In this document: one piece after another, positions 1-5,646 of the stretch | Layout: every line of letters begins with the position of its first letter | Numbering within the stretch: the stretch's first letter is position 1 | From: Ga0077527 sp038106575 | GTDB taxonomy: Bacteria > Pseudomonadota > Gammaproteobacteria > Burkholderiales > SG8-41 | Direction of reading: 5' to 3' | Length of the DNA: 15,808 nucleotides | Assembly: GCA_038106575.1 (NCBI GenBank) | Contig: JAYOED010000050.1 | Location: forward strand, 1-15,808 | Translations under genes and position numbers: made by a program | The notes under the pieces: model-generated | What the model saw: the letters and a program-made list of their open reading frames with translations, nothing else | Databases searched by the model: none | Told to the model about the DNA's origin: nothing

Positions 1-855
1 CACTTGTAGATGATCGGCCAGCCATTGTTTGCGCGCGGCGATTGTGGCCTGCTTGGCCAACAGTTGGGTGCCAATGCGTTCGCCTGCGGCCAGCCGCAAC
101 AGCACATCCGGTTCGCGGCCCCAGGCAATCACGGTACTAGCGCCGCTTCGGGCGGCACGCTTGGCGGCCTGCACTTTGGTGAGCATGCCGCCGCGGCCGA
201 TAGCACTGCCGGCAGCGCCAGCGATGGTTTCCAGATGCCGATCACCAGCGACGGCTTCGACAATCGGCTTGGCGCCGGGATTTTTGCGCGGATCCGCATC
301 GAACAAGCCGCGCTGATCGGTCAGTATGACCATGGCGTCGGCCTCGATCAGGTTGGTCACCAGCGCCGCGAGCGTATCGTTGTCGCCAAAGCGGATCTCT
401 TCCATTGCCACGGTATCGTTTTCGTTGATCACCGGAATTACGCCCAGTCCGAGGAGGGTCCTCAGGGTCGAGCGCGCATTGAGGTATCGCTTTCGGTCCG
501 ACAGATCATCGTGCGTCAGCAGGACTTGTGCTGAACGCAACCCGTGGTTGCGGAAACAGGATTCGTAGACCTGAACCATGCCCATTTGTCCCACTGCAGC
601 GGCAGCTTGCAGTTCGTTTAAGGCGTGCGGCCGGCGCGACCAGCCCAATCGCTGCATGCCTTCGGCAATCGCACCGCTGGATACCAGCACGACTTCGCGG
701 CCGTCAGTGCGCAGGCGCGCAATCTGTTCCGCCCAGCCGGTCAGTGCGGCGTGGTCGAGTCCCAGCCCCGCATTGGTTACCAGGCCGCTGCCGACCTTGA
801 CGACGAGGCGTCTGGCGTTCTTTACCAGCGATTTAGTGGAGCCGGAATTGCTCAT
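1..855 (-). CDS. proB: Glutamate 5-kinase, 3' end beyond the window
   Basis: This is the first enzyme of proline biosynthesis: it phosphorylates L-glutamate with ATP to give gamma-glutamyl phosphate in the cytoplasm. The frame is open from the ATG at 855 to the window edge and gives 285 residues. Visible family features are the N-terminal VVKVGSGLVT nucleotide-binding strand, LVSSGAIAEGMQRLG, the glutamate-site stretch VIPVINENDTVA, the FGDNDTLAALV loop and ILTDQRGLFDADPR, followed by GGMLTKVQAA. The kinase domain is essentially complete. The C-terminal PUA domain expected in a protein of about 370 residues would lie outside the window. The start overlaps the obgE stop in an ATGA arrangement, so the two genes are probably translationally coupled. 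The function is secure. Confidence 0.96.
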   Translation of the reverse strand, partial: MSNSGSTKSLVKNARRLVVKVGSGLVTNAGLGLDHAALTGWAEQIARLRTDGREVVLVSSGAIAEGMQRLGWSRRPHALNELQAAAAVGQMGMVQVYESCFRNHGLRSAQVLLTHDDLSDRKRYLNARSTLRTLLGLGVIPVINENDTVAMEEIRFGDNDTLAALVTNLIEADAMVILTDQRGLFDADPRKNPGAKPIVEAVAGDRHLETIAGAAGSAIGRGGMLTKVQAAKRAARSGASTVIAWGREPDVLLRLAAGERIGTQLLAKQATIAARKQWLADHLQV

Positions 856-1907
856 GCGCCGGACTTAGCCGTTTTCCTGGTCGACGTTTTTCCCGCCTTG
901 CTGTTCTGCAGATGTTCCATGATGGCATATACCAGCTCGCGGCAGCCCCCGCCATTAATCGCGGAAATGGTAAAGCATTTATGCTTTGACCCCAATTTTT
1001 TCAATAGCATTTTTACGCGCTTTTCGCCTTCGTCTTCGGCCAGCAGGTCGATCTTATTGAATACCAGCCATCGCGGCTTTCGATAAAGTTTATCGTCATA
1101 CTTGCGCAGTTCTTTTACCAGGGCTTTGGCGCCGTCGGCGACGTCGGCTTCAGAATCAGCGGGCATGAGGTCAATGACATGCAGCAGTAGCCGGGTGCGC
1201 GCGAGATGGCGCAGGAACTGGTGGCCGAGACCTGCGCCTTCAGCGGCACCCTCGATCAGTCCAGGGATGTCAGCAACTACGAAGCTGCGATTGTCATCGA
1301 CGCGCACCACGCCTAGATTGGGATGCAGAGTGGTGAACGGGTAGTCAGCCACTTTCGGGCGTGCTGCCGAGATGGCGCGAATCAAGGTCGATTTGCCGGC
1401 GTTGGGTAAGCCCAGCAGGCCTACGTCTGCCAGCACCTTCAATTCCAGCCGCAGGTGGCGTGATTCTCCGGGTTCACCATAGGTAAACTGTCGCGGCGCG
1501 CGGTTAGTACTCGACTTGAAGTGCAGGTTACCCAGCCCACCGCTGCCTCCCTTGGCCAGCGTTACCTGCTCGCCGTCACGGGCCAGATCAAACAAAGTCT
1601 CTCCGGTTTCATTGTCGCTGATTACAGTGCCCACCGGCATACGCAGGACAATGTCGTCTGCGGCACGACCAAAGCAGTCCGATCCCATGCCTTTTTGTCC
1701 GTTTTTCGCCCGATGGATGTGGCCATAGCGGTAATCGATCAGTGTGTTGATATTGCGGTCGGCTATGGCAAAAATACTACCCCCGCGTCCGCCGTCGCCG
1801 CCGTCAGGGCCGCCTCGCGGCACGAACTTTTCCCGGCGGAAACTGGCGACACCGTCGCCACCCTTTCCGGCATGTACTTCTATTTGTACCTCATCAATGA
1901 ATTTCAT
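852..1907 (-). CDS. obgE: Obg-family GTPase ObgE/CgtA
   Basis: This is an essential GTPase that binds the 50S ribosomal subunit and links ribosome assembly to stress and cell-cycle signals. The 351-residue protein has the glycine-rich Obg fold over roughly residues 1-158 (GKGGDGVASFRREKFVPRGG), then a G domain. That domain shows the P-loop GLPNAGKST (about residue 166), switch II DIPGLIEGA, the guanine-specificity motif NKID and the SAI motif. A short basic tail follows, instead of the longer acidic tail of E. coli ObgE. The ATG at 1907 was chosen because the protein then begins MKFIDE, as is usual. A TTG five codons upstream would fall in the T-tract of the preceding terminator. No clear Shine-Dalgarno sequence precedes the ATG. 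The neighbours rplU, rpmA and proB are the classic partners. Confidence 0.97.
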   Translation of the reverse strand: MKFIDEVQIEVHAGKGGDGVASFRREKFVPRGGPDGGDGGRGGSIFAIADRNINTLIDYRYGHIHRAKNGQKGMGSDCFGRAADDIVLRMPVGTVISDNETGETLFDLARDGEQVTLAKGGSGGLGNLHFKSSTNRAPRQFTYGEPGESRHLRLELKVLADVGLLGLPNAGKSTLIRAISAARPKVADYPFTTLHPNLGVVRVDDNRSFVVADIPGLIEGAAEGAGLGHQFLRHLARTRLLLHVIDLMPADSEADVADGAKALVKELRKYDDKLYRKPRWLVFNKIDLLAEDEGEKRVKMLLKKLGSKHKCFTISAINGGGCRELVYAIMEHLQNSKAGKTSTRKTAKSGA

Positions 1908-1914
1908 CGCAGTA

Positions 1915-1951
1915 CCAAACAAAAAAGGCCCTGTCGTTCAACAGGGCCTTT
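1915..1951 (-). terminator. Intrinsic terminator between rpmA and obgE
   Basis: On the minus strand, a perfect 11-bp stem (AAAGGCCCTGT paired with ACAGGGCCTTT, 6-nt loop) is followed directly by a T-rich tract. This is a strong Rho-independent terminator. It begins 19 bases after the rpmA stop, and its T-tract ends only a few bases before the obgE ATG. It should end most rplU-rpmA transcripts and leave obgE-proB to readthrough or to an unrecognised promoter inside rpmA. Confidence 0.88.
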
Positions 1952-1970
1952 GATCAACAGTGCCGGCAGG

Positions 1971-2228
1971 TCAGGCGGGAACGACGCTTACGATCTGACG
2001 CTGCTGTGGCCCTTTTTCACCGAATTGCACGCGACCGTTGACCTTGGCGAACAAGGTATGGTCACGGCCAATGCCGACGTTTTCCCCGGGGTGAATACGG
2101 GTGCCGCGCTGACGCACGATGATGCTGCCGGCGGGTACCATTTCTCCGCCGAAACATTTCACGCCAAGGCGTTTGGCTTCTGAATCGCGACCGTTGCGTG
2201 AGCTGCCGCCTGCTTTCTTGTGTGCCAT
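1971..2228 (-). CDS. rpmA: 50S ribosomal protein L27
   Basis: This small basic protein of the large ribosomal subunit has an N-terminal tail that reaches toward the peptidyl-transferase centre. The 85-residue product starts MAHKKAGGSSRNGRDS and contains RLGVKCFGG and the family signature around GSIIVRQRGTRIHPG, so it is full length for bacterial L27. AAGGA lies upstream of the ATG at normal spacing. The gene sits 12 bases downstream of rplU in the usual rplU-rpmA pair, and a strong terminator follows it. The N-terminus lacks the cleavable leader seen in Firmicutes. Confidence 0.98.
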   Translation of the reverse strand: MAHKKAGGSSRNGRDSEAKRLGVKCFGGEMVPAGSIIVRQRGTRIHPGENVGIGRDHTLFAKVNGRVQFGEKGPQQRQIVSVVPA

Positions 2229-2240
2229 GGTGCGTGTTCC

Positions 2241-2552
2241 TTAGCTAGCAATGCCGGTGATTTCGAGTTCGGTGAAGTTCTGACGGTGACCCTGGGATTT
2301 ACGGTAATGCTTGCGCCGGCGCATCTTGTAAATATGCACCTTGTCGCCACGACCCTGGGCAACGACCTTGGCCTTGACCGCGGCGCCGGACAGCACCGGG
2401 CTGCCAAGCTTGACGTTGCCGTCATTGGCGATCATAAGTACCTGGTCCAGCGTGATTTCTGATCCAATGTCGCCATCTAGTTGCTCGACCCTGATTTTGG
2501 TTCCGGCGCTCACGCGATACTGCTTGCCGCCGGTTTTGATGACCGCATACAT
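2241..2552 (-). CDS. rplU: 50S ribosomal protein L21
   Basis: This 23S rRNA-binding protein of the large subunit is 103 residues long when started at the ATG at 2552, the usual L21 length. It begins MYAVIKTGGKQYRV and ends with the L21 signature KHYRKSQGHRQ followed by TELEITGI. AAAGGGA nine bases upstream of the ATG supports this start. An in-frame TTG farther upstream lies on the -10 element of the promoter and is rejected. It is first in the leftward transcription unit with rpmA. Confidence 0.98.
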   Translation of the reverse strand: MYAVIKTGGKQYRVSAGTKIRVEQLDGDIGSEITLDQVLMIANDGNVKLGSPVLSGAAVKAKVVAQGRGDKVHIYKMRRRKHYRKSQGHRQNFTELEITGIAS

Positions 2553-2588
2553 GATGAATCCCTTTGCCCGAACTGCAGAAAACCGCGG

Positions 2589-2617
2589 ATTATACAAGTG
2601 AGGCGCCCGTCAGTCAA
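2589..2617 (-). promoter_or_regulatory. Sigma-70 promoter for rplU-rpmA
   Basis: On the minus strand, TTGACT (2617-2612) and TATAAT (2594-2589) are separated by exactly 17 bases. The match is near-consensus, with one mismatch in the -35 and none in the -10. The predicted start site lies about 30 bases upstream of the rplU ATG. A strong promoter fits a ribosomal protein operon. Confidence 0.85.
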
Positions 2618-2751
2618 AACCCTCAATGAACGCCAATAATGCCAATAAACCCAAATAATCATATAGATATACATTAACCTTGGCTGTGGGGGTGCCTCCT
2701 ACGAGGTTGTGCGTCGCTGAAATTGTTATTATTCGGCTTTTCCAGTTTCTC

Positions 2752-3717
2752 GTGTTTCTCGAAGACCTCCGCCAGCAGTTGGCCGCCGACATGCAAGCCG
2801 TGGATCGCGTTATCCGCGATCGCCTGCATTCGGACGTATTGCTGGTCCGGCAAGTGGCCGAACACATCATCGGCGGCGGCAAGCGTCTGCGTCCTGCCTT
2901 GGTCATGCTGTCGGCGAATGCATTGGGTTATCGCGGCACAGCGCACCATACACTTGCAGCTGTGGTGGAATTCATCCATACGGCGACGCTGCTGCATGAT
3001 GATGTTGTGGACGAGTCAGCCATGCGGCGCGGACGCCCTACCGCCAACCGGCTGTTCGGTAACGCTGCCTCCGTGCTGGTAGGTGATTTCGTCTATTCCC
3101 GTGCTTTCCAGATGATGGTGGGCGTTAACGACACGCGTGTACTGCAATTGCTGGCTGATACCACCAACACCATTGCGGAGGGCGAGGTGCTGCAGCTGAT
3201 GAATTGCCGCAATGCCGACATTGACGAGGCTGGCTATCTGCAGGTGATCCGTTACAAGACCGCGAAACTGTTCGAGGCGGCGGTTAGGATCGGCGCAGTG
3301 CTGTCTGGCGCTTCTTCCGAAGTGGAAGCGGCCATGGCGGAGTACGGCAGCCACCTGGGTACCGCATTCCAGCTGATTGACGACGTGCTCGACTATTCCG
3401 GGGAGTCCGGCGTCATCGGCAAAAACGTTGGCGATGACCTGGCGGAAGGCAAGCCGACATTGCCGCTAATCCGTACAATACGGGAGGGTAGTCCGGAAGA
3501 CGCTGCGCTGGTGCGCAATGCCGTGGCTACCGGCGGGTTGGAGGAACTGGACGGGGTGCTGGCGGCGATACAACGTTCCGGGGCCCTGGAATACGCGCGG
3601 AGGCAAGCTGAGGCCGAAGCTCAGGCTGCACGGAGTGCGCTCGATCTAGTGCCTTCATCGCGTTACCGGGATTCTTTGATACAATTGGCTTCGTTCGCGG
3701 TAGCGCGGACGCATTGA
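2752..3717 (+). CDS. ispB: Octaprenyl (polyprenyl) diphosphate synthase
   Basis: This trans-prenyltransferase extends farnesyl diphosphate with isopentenyl diphosphate to make the long side chain of ubiquinone or menaquinone. The sequence shows GGGKRLRP, the first aspartate-rich motif LLHDDVVDE, GEVLQLMN, the KTA/LFEAA helix, and the second aspartate-rich region FQLIDDVLDY followed by GKNVGDDLAEGKPTLPL. Product chain length cannot be read from the sequence. The start is uncertain. The frame is open back to a TTG at 2680, but family resemblance begins around LEDLRQQLAADMQAVD and no ATG lies nearby. The GTG at 2752 gives 321 residues, a typical length, although no Shine-Dalgarno sequence is clear. 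The gene is divergent from rplU and ends in its own terminator. Confidence 0.94.
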   Translation: MFLEDLRQQLAADMQAVDRVIRDRLHSDVLLVRQVAEHIIGGGKRLRPALVMLSANALGYRGTAHHTLAAVVEFIHTATLLHDDVVDESAMRRGRPTANRLFGNAASVLVGDFVYSRAFQMMVGVNDTRVLQLLADTTNTIAEGEVLQLMNCRNADIDEAGYLQVIRYKTAKLFEAAVRIGAVLSGASSEVEAAMAEYGSHLGTAFQLIDDVLDYSGESGVIGKNVGDDLAEGKPTLPLIRTIREGSPEDAALVRNAVATGGLEELDGVLAAIQRSGALEYARRQAEAEAQAARSALDLVPSSRYRDSLIQLASFAVARTH

Positions 3718-3721
3718 CAGC

Positions 3722-3751
3722 AAGGGCACGTGCGGCGTGCCCTTATTGTTT
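3722..3751 (+). terminator. Intrinsic terminator after ispB
   Basis: A 9-bp stem (AAGGGCACG with CGTGCCCTT) with a 5-nt loop is followed by the T-rich run ATTGTTTG. It starts just after the ispB stop and lies immediately upstream of the tRNA gene, so it probably separates the two transcription units. Confidence 0.75.
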
Positions 3752-3759
3752 GTGGCATT

Positions 3760-3836
<77 letters not shown>

Positions 3837-4103
3837 GGATTTGCCGATGCGCCGTTTTTCTTCTGGAACGGCCTGTGTTTCCGGAGGCACGAAAGCCCTC
3901 CCGTGTCCCATTCTAGAGCCTGATGCCCCTGGTTATTAACTTTCCTGTCTCTGGACCGGGATTCACGACCGCTAAGCGGCACGGTTTCCCTCCCGATCGC
4001 ATATGTCTGATGATATGGTTTTCCTTTCGACAGGACAGGATTTGCCGGCGGGTCGGGCGTCAGGTGCCTGCTTGCGCGATTCCGTGATTTGGGAGATGCC
4101 GAT
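3837..4103 (+). other. Intergenic gap after tRNA-Pro, no gene seen
   Basis: No convincing gene is present. A weak hairpin (GCCGTT at 3851-3856 with AACGGC at 3867-3872) followed by CTGTGTTT might end the tRNA transcript. The 12-mer CAGGATTTGCCG occurs at 3835-3846, where it starts on the last two bases of the tRNA, and again at 4036-4047. Confidence 0.5.
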
Positions 4104-4346
4104 TTGATCACCAAAATTCTGCTGGTAGTGATAGTGGTACTGGCCGCATTTTTTCTAATGCGCGGTCTGCGTAGGCCATCTGTTCATGACCCATCTCGGA
4201 CTTCAGGGACGGAAGGCGGAGAGATGGTGCGCTGTTCCCATTGCGGAGTGCATGTGCCGCGCGAGGAGGCGGTGGGTTCGGCAGGACAGTTTTTCTGCTC
4301 CGAAACCCACCTGCAGGAATATCGCGACAAACCCCGAAAAGACTAA
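4104..4346 (+). CDS. PP0621-type small membrane-anchored cysteine-motif protein
   Basis: The 80-residue protein starts with a single hydrophobic segment (ILLVVIVVLAAFFLM, about residues 4-18). A short linker leads to MVRCSHCGVHVPREEAV and FFCSETHLQEY. The CxxC pair with a later cysteine and histidine suggests a metal-binding or zinc-ribbon-like module on the cytoplasmic or periplasmic face. The layout matches the PP0621 family, whose function is unknown. The TTG at 4104 is chosen because GGGAG lies nine bases upstream. A TTG at 4089 would add five residues. The gene normally sits upstream of pilS-pilR in this class, and its stop overlaps the next ATG (TAATG), so the two are probably co-transcribed. 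Confidence 0.75.
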   Translation: MITKILLVVIVVLAAFFLMRGLRRPSVHDPSRTSGTEGGEMVRCSHCGVHVPREEAVGSAGQFFCSETHLQEYRDKPRKD

Positions 4347-4771
4347 TGATGTCCGCGAAACAGAGTACCCAGACTGACGCGACCCAGGGGTGGGTGCCCG
4401 AGACCTACTGGCGCAGGCTGGTGTTGTCAAAGCCGGCGTTGGCGGCTCTGGGGGCCTATCCGTTTTCGGGCAACGTGCGTGAGCTCGAAAACATACTGGA
4501 ACGTGCTGTTGCGTTAGCAAGCGGAAACGAAATCGATATTGATTATCTGCGGCTTGCGGACAAACGCTCGTCCATGATCGATGCCGAAATCGACGCATTA
4601 CCGCTGCCGGAGAGGCTCGAGGCCATTGAGCGCAAGGCGATCATGGGTGCGCTGGAGTACGCGCGTTATAACCAGACTGCAGCCGCCAAGCTGCTGGGCA
4701 TTTCCTTCCGCGCATTGCGCTATCGCATCCAGCGGCTGGGGATCAAGCAAGAACTAGACGCTAAACCCTGA
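4346..4771 (+). CDS. In-frame pilS::pilR deletion fusion (NtrC-type C-terminus with Fis-type HTH)
   Basis: The intact ORF has 141 codons and clearly mixed ancestry. Residues 1-25 end in PETYWRRL, which resembles the extreme N-terminus of PilS histidine kinases just before their first membrane helix. From about residue 28 the protein matches the end of an NtrC-family activator such as PilR: AAA+ lid (LSKPALAALGAYPFSGNVRELEN to ERAVAL, about 28-57; the piece YPFSGNVRELEN is diagnostic), linker, and Fis-type helix-turn-helix (NQTAAAKLLGISFRALRYR, about 109-127). The receiver domain, Walker A and B, and the GAFTGA loop are all missing, so it cannot activate sigma-54 promoters. It might still bind DNA or be a remnant. 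Roughly 2.5 kb relative to a normal pilS-pilR pair appears lost, by inference from family lengths. The start overlaps the stop of the upstream gene, and ampD follows nine bases downstream. Confidence 0.8.
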   Translation: MMSAKQSTQTDATQGWVPETYWRRLVLSKPALAALGAYPFSGNVRELENILERAVALASGNEIDIDYLRLADKRSSMIDAEIDALPLPERLEAIERKAIMGALEYARYNQTAAAKLLGISFRALRYRIQRLGIKQELDAKP

Positions 4772-4780
4772 GCATCCTGG

Positions 4781-5326
4781 ATGGTCATTGATACTGAAGG
4801 AATGTGTTCCGGCGCCGGTTACGTTGCCTCCCCAAACTGCGACGAGCGTCCCCCGGGCACCGCAATCCAGCTGATCGTCATTCACAACATCAGTCTGCCC
4901 CCGGGGATTTTCGGCGGCCCTGAAATCATTGATTTGTTCACAAACAGGCTGGATGCGGGGGCACATTCGTATTTTGCGCAAATCGCCTCGCTGCGGGTAT
5001 CGGCGCATTTCCTGGTTCGGCGCGACGGCGCGTTGATGCAGTTTGTGCCATGCGCGAAACGGGCATGGCATGCCGGTGAGTCATTCTGGCAGGGCCGTAC
5101 TCGCTGCAACGATTTTTCGATCGGCATTGAACTCGAAGGCAGTGACGACACGGCGTTCGAGAACGCCCAGTATGGGTGTCTGGCGGCACTGGTACGGGCT
5201 CTGTGCGCGCGTTATCCGATTACCGCCAGTGTCGGGCATTCCGATATCGCCCCGAGAAGGAAAAACGATCCTGGTCCTCACTTCGACTGGTCCCGTTACC
5301 GGGCTCTTCTCGATAAAAAGCAATAA
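4781..5326 (+). CDS. ampD: 1,6-anhydro-N-acetylmuramyl-L-alanine amidase AmpD
   Basis: This cytoplasmic zinc amidase removes the stem peptide from anhydro-muropeptides during peptidoglycan recycling, and so keeps beta-lactamase inducers low in bacteria that have AmpR/AmpC. The 181-residue protein carries the Amidase_2 fold. The zinc ligands expected from E. coli AmpD are present: H35 in VIHNISLP, H153 in GHSDIAP and D163 in KNDPGP. The catalytic residues E117 (GIELEG) and K161 are also present, together with SAHFLVRRDG and WHAGES. It starts at the ATG at 4781, nine bases after the preceding stop, with only a weak Shine-Dalgarno sequence. No signal peptide is present, as expected for the cytoplasmic form. 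Confidence 0.96.
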   Translation: MVIDTEGMCSGAGYVASPNCDERPPGTAIQLIVIHNISLPPGIFGGPEIIDLFTNRLDAGAHSYFAQIASLRVSAHFLVRRDGALMQFVPCAKRAWHAGESFWQGRTRCNDFSIGIELEGSDDTAFENAQYGCLAALVRALCARYPITASVGHSDIAPRRKNDPGPHFDWSRYRALLDKKQ

Positions 5327-5384
5327 AACAAATTGTTGGTTGGTTTTTTCCAGTAGTACCGGGAGTTTGGGCTGCGACGGCGCG

Positions 5385-5400
5385 CCACAATATTCTCGTG
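5385..5400. promoter_or_regulatory. Distal NrdR-like half-site element
   Basis: CCACAATATTCTCGTG contains a good CACAATAT half-site and a displaced GTG in the second arm. It resembles an imperfect NrdR box, far upstream of nrdA and shortly after ampD. It is a weak call made from sequence resemblance only. Confidence 0.3.
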
Positions 5401-5430
5401 CCCCGTCTTGAACCCCGGCACGTGTCCAGC

Positions 5431-5447
5431 TGCACAATATTTGTGCA
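5431..5447. promoter_or_regulatory. Perfect palindrome upstream of the nrdA promoter
   Basis: TGCACAATATTTGTGCA has two perfect 7-base arms around a 3-base centre. It lies about 70 bases upstream of the proposed nrdA -35 element. The half-site CACAAT resembles an NrdR half-site, but the total length is one base different from the usual even-spaced box, so another dimeric regulator is possible. Confidence 0.5.
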
Positions 5448-5515
5448 AACAATCGAATGCTTAAAGACGTTTCCTGCCGTTTCTTAAGAACTTTAAAAAA
5501 AAGCGTCAAAAGCTA

Positions 5516-5544
5516 TTGCGAATTCAATATCGGGCTACTACAAT
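5516..5544 (+). promoter_or_regulatory. Sigma-70 promoter for nrdA
   Basis: TTGCGA (5516-5521) and TACAAT (5539-5544) are separated by 17 bases. A-rich sequence immediately upstream (an A-tract around 5495-5510) resembles an UP element. The predicted start site is about 95 bases upstream of the nrdA ATG. The -10 is overlapped by the weaker of two NrdR-type boxes, the usual arrangement for repression. Confidence 0.65.
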
Positions 5545-5550
5545 TCGTCA
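5535..5550. promoter_or_regulatory. Degenerate NrdR box overlapping the nrdA -10
   Basis: CTACTACAATTCGTCA lies exactly 31 bases (three helical turns) upstream of the strong box at 5566-5581. That spacing is known for paired NrdR boxes. It matches the box consensus at only about half of its positions. The call rests on spacing and position over the -10 element more than on sequence. Confidence 0.45.
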
Positions 5551-5565
5551 AAAATGTCGTGGTAA

Positions 5566-5581
5566 CCACTATATATTGTGG
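5566..5581. promoter_or_regulatory. NrdR box in the nrdA leader
   Basis: CCACTATATATTGTGG is a near-perfect 16-base palindrome that closely matches the NrdR consensus ACACWATATATWGTGT, differing only at the outermost bases. NrdR is the ATP/dATP-sensing repressor of ribonucleotide reductase genes. The site lies about 20 bases downstream of the predicted transcription start. A small GC-rich hairpin (GGAGGC at 5592-5597 with GCCTCC at 5601-5606) follows in the leader. Confidence 0.82.
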
Positions 5582-5646
5582 TTGCTGGTGGGGAGGCGTT
5601 GCCTCCAGTAATTCCAAAAATACAAAAAAATCAAGGAGTAACGAAC

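Noticed and set aside
1521..2183. 220-codon plus-strand open frame across obgE and rpmA
   Set aside because: It covers the antisense of two certain genes and the terminator between them, and has no recognisable protein features.
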